From Dorea_A amylophila (GTDB lineage: Bacteria; Bacillota; Clostridia; Lachnospirales; Lachnospiraceae), in the NCBI RefSeq assembly GCF_025567265.1, contig NZ_JAOQJW010000018.1:1-64000 (forward strand): a stretch of DNA of 64,000 nt, in the 5' to 3' direction. Each line of letters opens with the position of its first letter. Positions within the stretch are counted from its first letter, which is position 1. The notes beneath the pieces were generated by a model. The model made no database searches. It was not told the DNA's origin and worked only from the letters and a program-made list of their open reading frames with translations. A program made the position numbers and the translations under genes. This document shows, piece after piece, positions 33,960-42,809 of this stretch.

Positions 33960-35135
33960 ATGAATGAATATATGAAAGAGACAAACGAAGCGCTGTTACA
34001 TACGTATAATCAGTTTCCGGTCGTATTAGAGCGTGGAGAAGGTGCTTATCTGTATGATACAGAAGGAAAAAAATATCTGGACTTTGCGGCCGGATATGCA
34101 GTGTCTTCGCTGGGATATGCTGATAAAGAATTGAATGATGCGTTAAAGGAACAGATCGATAAGATTTTTCATACTTCTAATCTGTACTATAATACGGCTT
34201 GCGGAAAGGCAGCAGAAGATCTGAAACGTATTACAGGGATGGACCGTATCTTCTTCACCAACAGTGGAGGGGAAGCGGTAGAAGGAACTTTAAAAGCAGC
34301 AAGAAAATATGCATACAAAAAAGGAACAGGACGGTATGAATTCATTGCGATGAAGGAATCTTTCCATGGAAGAAGTTTTGGAGCCGTATCTGTGACAGGA
34401 CATGATGCGTATCGTGAACCATTCGAACCGCTTGTTCCGGGGGTATCATTTGCACAATACAATGATCTGGACAGTGTGAAAGCACTGGTGACAGATAAGA
34501 CTTGTGCGATCATTCTGGAACCGTTACAGGGTGAGGGTGGAATCAATGCAGCCACAGAGGAATTCATGAAAGGAATACGTAAACTCTGTGACGAAGAAGG
34601 AATCCTTATGATTTGTGATGAAGTACAGTGCGGTATGGGAAGAACAGGTGCTATGTTTGCATGGCAGGCTTATGACATCAAACCGGATATCATGTCTATG
34701 GCAAAGGCTATCGGAAGTGGAATTCCGGTCGGTGCATTTGCAATGACAGAGGAAGTTGCAAAATATTCACTGGAGCCTGGGGATCACGGTACAACTTACG
34801 GGGGAAATCCACTGGCTTGTACGGCAGTAAGTAAGACTATTGAGATATTTGAAAAGAAGCATCTGGTAGAACATGTGCAGAAAGTCGGCACATATCTGAC
34901 AAAAAAACTGGAAGAACTTGTGGAAGAATATGATACTGTAAAAGCGGTCAAAGGAAAAGGTCTGATGCAGGGAATTCAGGTGACAAAACCTATATCTGAG
35001 ATTACAGGAGCAGCTTTGAAAGAGGGGCTGCTGATTATCGGTGCCGGAAGCGATGTGATCCGTTTTGTACCACCGCTTATTATTGAGCTTGAACAGGTGG
35101 ATGAGATGATCCGGATATTAAAGAAAGCATTGTAA
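33960..35135 (+). CDS. argD: Acetylornithine aminotransferase
   Basis: A 391-residue class III PLP aminotransferase converting N-acetylglutamate semialdehyde to N-acetylornithine. The PLP lysine is in SMAKAIGSGIPVGAF, with ICDEVQCGMGRTG before it and GTTYGGNPLAC after it. It starts 4 bp after argB, and closes the operon; no argF, argG or argH follows here. Such enzymes can also act in lysine synthesis (succinyl-DAP), which cannot be excluded. Confidence 0.95.
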   Translation: MNEYMKETNEALLHTYNQFPVVLERGEGAYLYDTEGKKYLDFAAGYAVSSLGYADKELNDALKEQIDKIFHTSNLYYNTACGKAAEDLKRITGMDRIFFTNSGGEAVEGTLKAARKYAYKKGTGRYEFIAMKESFHGRSFGAVSVTGHDAYREPFEPLVPGVSFAQYNDLDSVKALVTDKTCAIILEPLQGEGGINAATEEFMKGIRKLCDEEGILMICDEVQCGMGRTGAMFAWQAYDIKPDIMSMAKAIGSGIPVGAFAMTEEVAKYSLEPGDHGTTYGGNPLACTAVSKTIEIFEKKHLVEHVQKVGTYLTKKLEELVEEYDTVKAVKGKGLMQGIQVTKPISEITGAALKEGLLIIGAGSDVIRFVPPLIIELEQVDEMIRILKKAL

Positions 35136-35203
35136 AAAGTAAAGAAATGGAATATAAAAGCCGGTCATGGGACATATTATCTGCATAGGCAGGAGGTATG
35201 AAG

Positions 35204-35635
35204 ATGACTGGTTTTTTGATTGCGCTTTTGTCGGGAGCGCTTATGAGTGTACAGGGAGTATTTAATACGCAGGTAACAAAGACAACCGGAATGTGGGTGA
35301 GTAACGGCTGGGTGCAGTTCAGTGCATTCCTGCTATGTGCCGTTGCATGGCTTATCGCCGGAAGAGATTCTGTTGGCGCATTGTGGAAAGTGGAACCAAG
35401 ATATGTATTACTTGGAGGCGTGATCGGTGCAGGGATCACATGGACTGTGATTAAGAGTATGGCATCGCTGGGACCGGCGAAAGCAGCACTTCTGATCGTG
35501 ATATCGCAATTGATCGTAGCATATGTGATCGAACTTCTCGGGTTGTTTGGAGTAGACAAAGAACCGCTGGAAATACGCAAAATTATTGGTATGTCCATTG
35601 CCCTGATTGGTGTTGCAATTTTTCAATGGAAATAG
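35204..35635 (+). CDS. Small DMT-family transporter (DUF606/YdcZ type)
   Basis: A 143-residue membrane protein with five predicted helices. The opening GFLIALLSGALMSVQGVFNTQ and the GPAKAALLIVISQLIVAYVIELLG segment match the DUF606 group, which dimerise to form a transporter. The substrate is unknown. Two ATGs are near GGAGG: the first (35198) is only 1 nt away, so 35204 at 7 nt is chosen. It lies between the arg operon and comEA. Confidence 0.82.
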   Translation: MTGFLIALLSGALMSVQGVFNTQVTKTTGMWVSNGWVQFSAFLLCAVAWLIAGRDSVGALWKVEPRYVLLGGVIGAGITWTVIKSMASLGPAKAALLIVISQLIVAYVIELLGLFGVDKEPLEIRKIIGMSIALIGVAIFQWK

Positions 35636-35699
35636 TACAATTAATTCACTAGGCATATGCGGGGGTTTACAGTTTCCGACAGACTGTAAAGGAGAAGTT

Positions 35700-36410
35700 A
35701 TGCGTAGAAAAAAACGACAAAACAAAATAACAGAAAAGAGAAACATACAGAAAGAAATATGCCGGATACCACTGCTTTTTCTAGTATTGTTAAGTGTCAT
35801 GTGTACAGGTAGCCTGACTGGCTGCAGAGCCGGAAATCCACAAGGACAGACGGAACTGGTTCCGTTGAATAGAAATGATACGGATTCAGACAAACCAGAC
35901 ACCGCTGTTAATTCCGGACAGAAAGAACAACAGACAGACCGGGAAAAACTGCAGATCTGTTATGTGCATGTATGCGGTGCGGTAAACCAGCCCGGAGTAT
36001 ACGAACTGACAGCAGACAGCCGTTTGTTTGAAGCTATTCAGATGGCGGGCGGACTGACGGAAGAGGCGGCAGATCAGACACTCAATCAGGCAGAAGTGAT
36101 CGAAGATGGTTCCAAAATATACGTTCCGACGAAAGAAGAAGTAAAAGCCGGTATGGATAATGGCGGTACTTTGGTGCAGAATGAGGACAATGCAGAAAAA
36201 GCCGGAAGTACATCGGATGGAAAGATTGATATCAATACGGCGGCAAAAAACGAATTGATGACACTTTCAGGAATCGGCGAAGCGAAGGCAGATGCGATCG
36301 TGCGTTACCGGGAAGAACATGGAGCATTTCAGAAGATTGAAGATCTGATGGAAGTAGAAGGAATTAAAGAAGGTGTATTTCAAAAAGTAAAAGATCAAAT
36401 TAAGATTTGA
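35700..36410 (+). CDS. comEA: ComEA-like DNA-binding lipoprotein (SLBB plus helix-hairpin-helix)
   Basis: A 236-residue protein. The basic N-terminus and hydrophobic stretch (about 24-40) end in LTGC, a lipobox, so it is predicted to be lipid-anchored outside the membrane. An SLBB domain follows (VHVCGAVNQPGVYELT), then an acidic linker and a C-terminal double HhH domain (IDINTAAKNELMTLSGIGEAKADAI and ALEDLMEVEGI-like). ComEA binds incoming double-stranded DNA for transformation. GGAG lies 5 nt before ATG 35700; the frame is open further upstream but without a site. comEC is 3 kb downstream. Confidence 0.88.
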   Translation: MRRKKRQNKITEKRNIQKEICRIPLLFLVLLSVMCTGSLTGCRAGNPQGQTELVPLNRNDTDSDKPDTAVNSGQKEQQTDREKLQICYVHVCGAVNQPGVYELTADSRLFEAIQMAGGLTEEAADQTLNQAEVIEDGSKIYVPTKEEVKAGMDNGGTLVQNEDNAEKAGSTSDGKIDINTAAKNELMTLSGIGEAKADAIVRYREEHGAFQKIEDLMEVEGIKEGVFQKVKDQIKI

Positions 36411-36424
36411 TAAGGAGTAGGAAC

Positions 36425-37114
36425 ATGGGCAAACGCATATTGGTTGTGGATGACGAAAAACTGATAGTAAAAGGGATCCGGTTTAGTCTGGAACAGGATG
36501 GATACAGTGTGGACTGCGCATATGATGGGGAAGAGGCACTGAAACTGGCAAAAGAGAATGCATACGATATGATTCTGCTGGATGTTATGCTTCCAAAACA
36601 TGATGGTTTTGAAGTGTGTCAGCAGATCAGGGAATATTCGGATGTTCCGATCATCATGCTTACGGCTAAGGGTGATGATATGGATAAAATTCTGGGACTG
36701 GAATACGGTGCAGATGACTACATAACAAAGCCATTTAATATTCTGGAAGTCAAAGCAAGGATTAAAGCAATCATACGCCGGATCAGTAAGCGTGATAAAA
36801 ATCAGGAGGATGATAAAGTAATCATCAAAGGTGAGATGCAGATCGACTGTGAAAGCAGACGTGTGATCATCGGGGGGAAAGAGATAAATCTGACCGCCAA
36901 AGAGTTCGATCTTCTAGAATTGCTTGCTATGAATCCAGGTAAGGTATACAGCAGAGAGAACCTTCTGAATATTGTATGGGGATATGAATATCCGGGTGAT
37001 GCGAGAACTGTAGATGTACATATCCGCAGACTTCGTGAGAAGATAGAGACAAATCCAAGCGATCCAAAATATGTATATACGAAATGGGGAGTTGGTTATT
37101 ATTTCAGGGGTTAA
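36425..37114 (+). CDS. OmpR/PhoB family response regulator
   Basis: A 229-residue two-domain regulator. The receiver (1-120) has the acidic pair in VVDDEK, the phosphoacceptor Asp in ILLDVMLPKHDG and Lys in YITKPF. The winged-helix DNA-binding domain (about 130-229) has LTAKEFDLLELLAMNPGKVYSRE and VDVHIRRLREKIE. GGAG lies 7 nt before the ATG at 36425. It is followed by its histidine kinase, with overlapping frames, inside the comEA-comEC cluster. Targets are unknown. Confidence 0.93.
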   Translation: MGKRILVVDDEKLIVKGIRFSLEQDGYSVDCAYDGEEALKLAKENAYDMILLDVMLPKHDGFEVCQQIREYSDVPIIMLTAKGDDMDKILGLEYGADDYITKPFNILEVKARIKAIIRRISKRDKNQEDDKVIIKGEMQIDCESRRVIIGGKEINLTAKEFDLLELLAMNPGKVYSRENLLNIVWGYEYPGDARTVDVHIRRLREKIETNPSDPKYVYTKWGVGYYFRG

Positions 37115-38543
37115 AAAATATCTAAAAAAGAATATATTCAGGAGCATGAAATTCAGGATCATTATGCTGGTAGCACTGGCAGGAATCGTTCCGGTTCTGA
37201 TTATGCGGGGCGTGTTCCTGAACAGTTATGAAAAATGCGCAGTGAGGGTACGTACTGCGGAGATACAGAATCAATGTACCATTCTCAGTAACCAGTTGAG
37301 CAGTTCGGGATATCTCACAGGAGATATATCAGAAGTGATGCGGACGGAACTGGTCCAGTTATCGAATATCTATAGCGGCCGTGTGATGGTGATAGATGGA
37401 GCATTTAAGATCCAGGAAGATACTTATGATATGGACAAGGGCAAGACCATCGTATCCGGCAATGTAATCCGTTGTTTCCAAGACAAAGGAACCAGTGAGT
37501 ATAACAGAAAAAACAGATATATAGAAGTGACCGCACCAATCATAGGAAAAGATGATGCAGTTGTAGGTGTGCTGCTGGTAAGTGCACCTACAGATTCAGT
37601 GCTGGACAGTCTGGAAATATTAAGAAACAAGGCAGATGTAGTGGCACTTGCGACGATTCTGGTTATAATGATGATTGCAGTTCTGGCGGGGATAGCGATG
37701 CTGAAACCATTCAGACGTATTACAGAGTCGATCTCAGCGGTAACAGAAGGATATGATGATAACTACCTGCATGAGAACACATATACCGAAACGATAGAAT
37801 TGTCAGAGGCATTTAATAAGATGTCGGGACGTATGAAGACGCTGGACGATTCGAAAAATGAATTTGTATCCAATGTATCACATGAATTGAAGACACCTTT
37901 GACATCCATGAAGGTTCTGGCGGATTCGCTGCTTCTGCAGGAGGATGCGCCGGTAGAACTTTATAAAGAATTTATGGGAGACATGTCAGAAGAGATCGAA
38001 CGTGAGAATAAGATCATTAATGATCTGTTATCGCTGGTGAAGATGGACAAAACAGCGAATAACGCCAATACCATGAACATAAAATCCGAAAATATGAATG
38101 AGCTGGTAGAAAAAATCTTAAAGAGACTGCGTCCGATCGCAGCAACAAGAAATATTGAACTGGTTTACGAAAGTATTCGTCCAGTCACAGCTGAAGTCGA
38201 CGAGATGAAGATTTCGCTTGCAATTTCAAATCTGGTAGAAAATGCGATCAAATATAATAAGGACAATGGCTGGGTTCATGTGACTTTGAATGCGGATCAT
38301 AAGAACTGTTATATTGAAGTGGCAGATTCAGGGATCGGTATTCCGGCAGAGGCGCAGGAACATATATTTGAAAGATTTTATCGTGTGGATAAGTCACATT
38401 CCAGGGAAATCGGCGGGACAGGGCTTGGACTTGCAATCGCACGAAGTGCAGTGGTTATGCATCGCGGGGCGATCAAAGTATTCAGTCAGCCATCTGAGGG
38501 AACAACATTTACAGTCAGAATTCCGTTAAACTATGTGTCTTAG
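37071..38543 (+). CDS. Sensor histidine kinase
   Basis: A membrane kinase of up to 490 residues. Helix 1 (about 30-47), an extracytoplasmic sensor of about 135 residues, helix 2 (about 186-210), then HAMP, HisKA (NEFVSNVSHELKTPLTSM, His autophosphorylation site) and HATPase (NLVENAIKYNKD, DSGIGIPAE, GGTGLGLAIA). The start is uncertain: the frame opens with ATG 37071 inside the regulator gene without a clear ribosome site. The next ATG (37146) has AGGAG only 1 nt away. Translational coupling to the response regulator is likely. Confidence 0.9.
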   Translation: MYIRNGELVIISGVKKYLKKNIFRSMKFRIIMLVALAGIVPVLIMRGVFLNSYEKCAVRVRTAEIQNQCTILSNQLSSSGYLTGDISEVMRTELVQLSNIYSGRVMVIDGAFKIQEDTYDMDKGKTIVSGNVIRCFQDKGTSEYNRKNRYIEVTAPIIGKDDAVVGVLLVSAPTDSVLDSLEILRNKADVVALATILVIMMIAVLAGIAMLKPFRRITESISAVTEGYDDNYLHENTYTETIELSEAFNKMSGRMKTLDDSKNEFVSNVSHELKTPLTSMKVLADSLLLQEDAPVELYKEFMGDMSEEIERENKIINDLLSLVKMDKTANNANTMNIKSENMNELVEKILKRLRPIAATRNIELVYESIRPVTAEVDEMKISLAISNLVENAIKYNKDNGWVHVTLNADHKNCYIEVADSGIGIPAEAQEHIFERFYRVDKSHSREIGGTGLGLAIARSAVVMHRGAIKVFSQPSEGTTFTVRIPLNYVS

Positions 38544-38559
38544 GTAGAAGGAGAATGCG

Positions 38560-39480
38560 ATGATAAAGAAAAAGAGTTACTGGATCCTGATGCTTACTGC
38601 CATCTGTATTCTAGCGGTGACGGGATGCAAAAAAGAAGGAAAAACAGCAGACTTCCATATCTATTATACAGATTCCGAGGGTGTGTCGCTGGTTGAAAAA
38701 GGCATAAAGCCAGAAGGCAAAACACAGAAAGAACAGATTGATGAAATCCTGGATAAGATACAGAAGAATACGGATGACATTGATTACCGCAGTCCTTTTG
38801 TAAAAGAGGTAAAGGTGAAAGAATGGTCAGTGAAGGATGGAAAACTTATAGTAGATTTTAACAGGAATTATCAGAAACTGAGTGCGACGGAAGAGATTCT
38901 GCTGCGCGCTGCGGTTGTTCAGTCTGTCGGACAGATTTCTGGAGTGGATGCTGTGTTATTCACAATCGACGGAGAATCATTGCAAGATATGAATGGACAG
39001 GTGGTTGGTTATATGCAGCCATCGGATTTTGTAAAAAATACAGGTGTGAGTCTCCATTCCTATCAGAAAGAGACATTTTTGTTGTATTATGGTAATAAGC
39101 AGGGAGACCGTCTGGTAAAAGAAAAGGTCAGTATCCGGTATAACAGCAGCATATCAAAAGAAAAAGTGCTGGTAGAACAGCTGATCAAGGGTCCTTCATC
39201 GGACAACGAGACGGCAGTGATCCCGGCAGAGACAAAGGTGCTGAGTGTATCTGTAAAGGATCATATCTGTTATGTGAACCTGGATAAGGGGTTCCTGGAC
39301 ACAACGAATGTAATGAATCCGGAACTTCCGGTCTATGCGATCGTGAATACAATTATAGAAGGAAGCTCGATCGGCAGGGTACAGATCCTGATCGATGGAA
39401 AAACAAATGTAAATTATATGGGGAAGATAAGTCTGGAAAAGCCGCTTTCCCGAAACCTGAATATTGTGGAAGGGGAGTAG
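38560..39480 (+). CDS. GerMN-domain lipoprotein
   Basis: A 306-residue lipoprotein. The signal peptide ends in AVTGCKKEG, a lipobox with Cys at about 23. Two GerMN (spore germination/sporulation protein) domains follow: one around FHIYYTDSEGVSLVEKGI with GKLIVDFNRNYQ, the other around LLYYGNKQGDRLVKEKV with VCYVNLDKGF-like HICYVNLDKGFLD. This two-domain layout is also found in LpqB- and GerM-like envelope proteins. It directly follows the histidine kinase gene by 16 bp, so it may be a surface partner of that sensor. This is inference. Confidence 0.88.
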   Translation: MIKKKSYWILMLTAICILAVTGCKKEGKTADFHIYYTDSEGVSLVEKGIKPEGKTQKEQIDEILDKIQKNTDDIDYRSPFVKEVKVKEWSVKDGKLIVDFNRNYQKLSATEEILLRAAVVQSVGQISGVDAVLFTIDGESLQDMNGQVVGYMQPSDFVKNTGVSLHSYQKETFLLYYGNKQGDRLVKEKVSIRYNSSISKEKVLVEQLIKGPSSDNETAVIPAETKVLSVSVKDHICYVNLDKGFLDTTNVMNPELPVYAIVNTIIEGSSIGRVQILIDGKTNVNYMGKISLEKPLSRNLNIVEGE

Positions 39481-39483
39481 TGC

Positions 39484-41730
39484 GTGAGGAACAGGCCGCT
39501 TCTTAGTGTCTGTCTGATCATTCTATGTGTTCTGGCTTCCTGTACGCTGGTGGGAAAGGAACGGTTTATAAAAGAACTTCGCCCATCGCCGCTTGAAATC
39601 TGCACCACGGAAGATGAATCTGTCATCGTCTGTGGTGTGATTTACAGGCAGGAGCAAAAAGAAAATGGTCAGATGATTTATCTGAAACATAATTCTGTTT
39701 ATTCTATTTCTAACAAACAAAAATTTCAAGAGTCAAAGATAATCGTTTATATCAATTCCAAAGAAAAACTACATATAGGAAACAGGATAAAAGTCCGGGG
39801 GACAGTATCATTTTATGAAAATGCAAGAAACCCGGGTAATTTTGATCAGAAGTTTTATTATCAGAAACAGGGGATCCATGGGAAAATCTACGGCAGTCAG
39901 ATGCAGATCACCGATAAAAGTGTGGACGTTTTCCGGGAAAAGCTGGCAGTGTTCCGTGCCGGGTGGAAGGAACTGCTGGTGCGGGAAATGGGTGAACGGG
40001 AAGGGGGAGTCCTTGCTGCGATACTTCTTGGGGAAAAGAGTGATATGGATCCGGAGATGAAGGAACTTTACCAGGTGAATGGGATTGGGCATATCCTGGC
40101 TATATCAGGATTGCATCTGTCGTTTGCCGGACTGGGTGCCTACCGTTTATTCCGGCGGTTGACAGGTTCGTGCAAAGCAGGAGGACTGGCAGGAGGAATG
40201 CTGTTATTTCTGTATGTTTCAATGATCGGGATGACAGTCTCGGTACTAAGGGCATGGGTAATGTTCCTGTTCCGGGTCGGTGCGGATGTTACAGGGAGAA
40301 AATACGATATGCCGACGGCACTTTCTGTAGCAGCAGTAATCGCAGTCGGAAGTAATCCGCTGTATCTTTATGATGGCGGTTTTTTGCTTTCATTTGGTGC
40401 ATTACTTGCGATCTGCACAGTGATACCATTGGTGAAGAAAGAATCACAGCAGCCGGTACTGGTACGTATATTGGGGCCGGGAATTGCCATGAATTGTGTG
40501 TTGTGGCCGGTGATTCTGTATTTCTTTTTCGAAGTGCCGTTATATAGTGTGATACTGAATCTTCTGGTGATACCGTTGATGCCGGTAATATTATCCTGCG
40601 GGATGGCAGGCTCACTTGTGCGGATGGCAGGGGGAACATCTGGAACATGGATATTGATGGTGTGCAGCCGGATATTAAAACTCTATGACGGATGTTGTGT
40701 GTTGCTCCTGAAATTTCCTGTGGCAAGATGGATAGCAGGAAGACCGGAAAAATGGCGGTGCATAGTCTATTATCTTATGTTGTCAGGAATCATTCTGATA
40801 TGGAAATATATGGATAGACAGCCGGTAAAAATCAGAAAAAAGTACATGGCTAGTCTGACACTTTATATTACTGCATGGCTGATACTGATATCAGGACCGC
40901 TGCTAAGAAGAGGAATGGAGGTGACAATGCTGGATATCGGGCAGGGAGACTGTATCTGTGTGCAGGGACCAAAGCATCAGAATTATCTGATCGATGGTGG
41001 CAGCAGTGATGTGAAAGAGATTGGAAAATACCGAATAGAACCATTTCTAAAATCCCGGGGCATTGCACAACTTGATTATGTCTTTCTGTCTCATGGAGAT
41101 CTGGATCATATGAATGGAATAGAAGAACTTCTGATGCGTCAGGATGTGGGAGTGCGCATCCGGAATCTTGTAGTGCCGGAAAAACAGTACTGGGATGAAA
41201 GGATTCTTAAAATTATAACAATGGCAAAAATGTATGGCACAGATGTGAAGGAAATGGAATACGGAACGGAACTGAAAGAAGGTGAAATGAAGTTTACTTG
41301 TCTGGGCCCGGGAGGAAATACGGATGATAAGAGTCATAATGTGACGACTGGAAACGAATCCTCCATGATCCTGCATCTGGAATACGGTGAATTTGATATG
41401 TTGTTTACCGGAGATGTAGAAAAAGAAGGGGAAGAGAGGCTGACGGAGGTCCTGGATGTGATACAGGAAGAAAAGAAGATTACATGGGAAATACTAAAGA
41501 CAGCGCATCATGGTTCGAAGAATTCTACAACGGAGACATTCCTTCAGACAGTTTATCCGCAGTATGCATGGATATCAGCAGGGAGAAAGAACCGTTACGG
41601 ACATCCGCATGATCTGACGCTGAAAAGACTTGAAAAATCGGGTGCAAAGATATATTCTACACAGGATAACGGAGCGGTTGCCGTGACGGTCAGGAAAAAA
41701 ACTATGTGGATTCACGGTGGAAACAGTTGA
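39484..41730 (+). CDS. comEC: ComEC/Rec2 DNA-uptake channel protein
   Basis: A 748-residue integral membrane protein: an N-terminal OB-like segment, the Competence membrane domain (about 215-470: HILAISGLHLSFAGLGAYRL and TVSVLRAWVMF) and a C-terminal metallo-beta-lactamase-like domain (about 495-748: GDCICVQGPKHQNYLIDGG, LSHGDLDHMNG, TAHHGSKNST). It would carry one DNA strand across the membrane while the other is degraded. The start is GTG, with AGGGGAG in the end of the upstream gene 6 nt away. Full-length, so transformation could be functional if ComG/ComF genes exist elsewhere. Confidence 0.93.
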   Translation: MRNRPLLSVCLIILCVLASCTLVGKERFIKELRPSPLEICTTEDESVIVCGVIYRQEQKENGQMIYLKHNSVYSISNKQKFQESKIIVYINSKEKLHIGNRIKVRGTVSFYENARNPGNFDQKFYYQKQGIHGKIYGSQMQITDKSVDVFREKLAVFRAGWKELLVREMGEREGGVLAAILLGEKSDMDPEMKELYQVNGIGHILAISGLHLSFAGLGAYRLFRRLTGSCKAGGLAGGMLLFLYVSMIGMTVSVLRAWVMFLFRVGADVTGRKYDMPTALSVAAVIAVGSNPLYLYDGGFLLSFGALLAICTVIPLVKKESQQPVLVRILGPGIAMNCVLWPVILYFFFEVPLYSVILNLLVIPLMPVILSCGMAGSLVRMAGGTSGTWILMVCSRILKLYDGCCVLLLKFPVARWIAGRPEKWRCIVYYLMLSGIILIWKYMDRQPVKIRKKYMASLTLYITAWLILISGPLLRRGMEVTMLDIGQGDCICVQGPKHQNYLIDGGSSDVKEIGKYRIEPFLKSRGIAQLDYVFLSHGDLDHMNGIEELLMRQDVGVRIRNLVVPEKQYWDERILKIITMAKMYGTDVKEMEYGTELKEGEMKFTCLGPGGNTDDKSHNVTTGNESSMILHLEYGEFDMLFTGDVEKEGEERLTEVLDVIQEEKKITWEILKTAHHGSKNSTTETFLQTVYPQYAWISAGRKNRYGHPHDLTLKRLEKSGAKIYSTQDNGAVAVTVRKKTMWIHGGNS

Positions 41731-41787
41731 ACTTAAAGTCGGAATTCAGTATACTTTTAAGAGGTGAAAGAAGATGGGAGAGAACCG

Positions 41788-42768
41788 ATGAAAACTTTAA
41801 ATGAAGACATAAAAACAGGAAATTTTAAGCCGGTATATCTCCTGTACGGAGAAGAAGCTTACCTGAAAAAGCAATACAGAGACCGGATCACGAAAGCAAT
41901 ATTTCCGGACGGGGATACGGTGAATTATGCATATTATGAAGGAAAAGGAATCAATCCGGGAGAACTTATCGATCTTGCAGAGACAATGCCGTTTTTTGCC
42001 GACAGACGTCTGATCGTAATCGAAAATTCCGGATTCTTCAAAAATGCGTCACCGGAGCTTGCAGATTATATCAAAACAATGCCGGATACCGCCTGTTTTT
42101 TATTTGTGGAAAATGAAGCAGACAAGCGTGGAAAGATGTATAAGGCTGTCAAGAGTAAAGGACGCGTGGTAGAGATGGCACGTCAGGATGAGAAGACACT
42201 TTTATACTGGGTTGCAGGGAATGTAAAAAAAGAGGGATATAAGATCAAAGAACAGACGGCCAGGTATCTGTTGTCTACCACAGGGACAGATATGGAAAAT
42301 CTGGAAAAAGAACTGGAAAAGCTGTTCTGTTACTGTATGGGAAAGGAAGAGATTGAAGTCCGGGATATCGAAGCAATCTGTACGACACAGATTACAAATA
42401 AAATCTTTGAGATGGTAGAAGCAGTGGCGGTACGGAATCAGAAGAAAGCGCTGGATTATTATTATGACCTGCTGGCATTAAAGGAGCCGCCAATGCGCAT
42501 ATTATATTTGTTGACAAGGCAGTTTAAATTACTTCTGGAAGTCAAAGATCTGGCAGGAAAGCGTTATGACAAGGCTGCGATTGCAAAGACAGTCGGACTG
42601 CATCCGTTTGTTGCAGGAAAATATATGCAGCAATGCCGGACATTCGAAAAGAAAGAACTGAGAAGTATTTTGGAAGATGCAGTAGATACGGAAGAGCTGG
42701 TCAAGACCGGCCGCTTAAATGATGTGATGAGCGTGGAACTTTTCATTGTAAAATACAGTGCTGCATGA
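41788..42768 (+). CDS. holA: DNA polymerase III delta subunit
   Basis: A 326-residue clamp-loader subunit. The N-terminal GNFKPVYLLYGEEAYLKKQY and the domain-II region TSPLETTT-equivalent ALKEPPMRILYLLTRQFKLLL match HolA. It opens the beta clamp within the clamp loader. A GTG at 41764 is in frame, but GGAG lies 7 nt before the ATG at 41788. The order comEC-holA is widespread in Firmicutes and supports the call. lepA follows 41 bp downstream. Confidence 0.93.
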   Translation: MKTLNEDIKTGNFKPVYLLYGEEAYLKKQYRDRITKAIFPDGDTVNYAYYEGKGINPGELIDLAETMPFFADRRLIVIENSGFFKNASPELADYIKTMPDTACFLFVENEADKRGKMYKAVKSKGRVVEMARQDEKTLLYWVAGNVKKEGYKIKEQTARYLLSTTGTDMENLEKELEKLFCYCMGKEEIEVRDIEAICTTQITNKIFEMVEAVAVRNQKKALDYYYDLLALKEPPMRILYLLTRQFKLLLEVKDLAGKRYDKAAIAKTVGLHPFVAGKYMQQCRTFEKKELRSILEDAVDTEELVKTGRLNDVMSVELFIVKYSAA

Positions 42769-42809
42769 TAGAATTGATAAGATAAACGTGTAATAAGGAG
42801 AAGATATTA

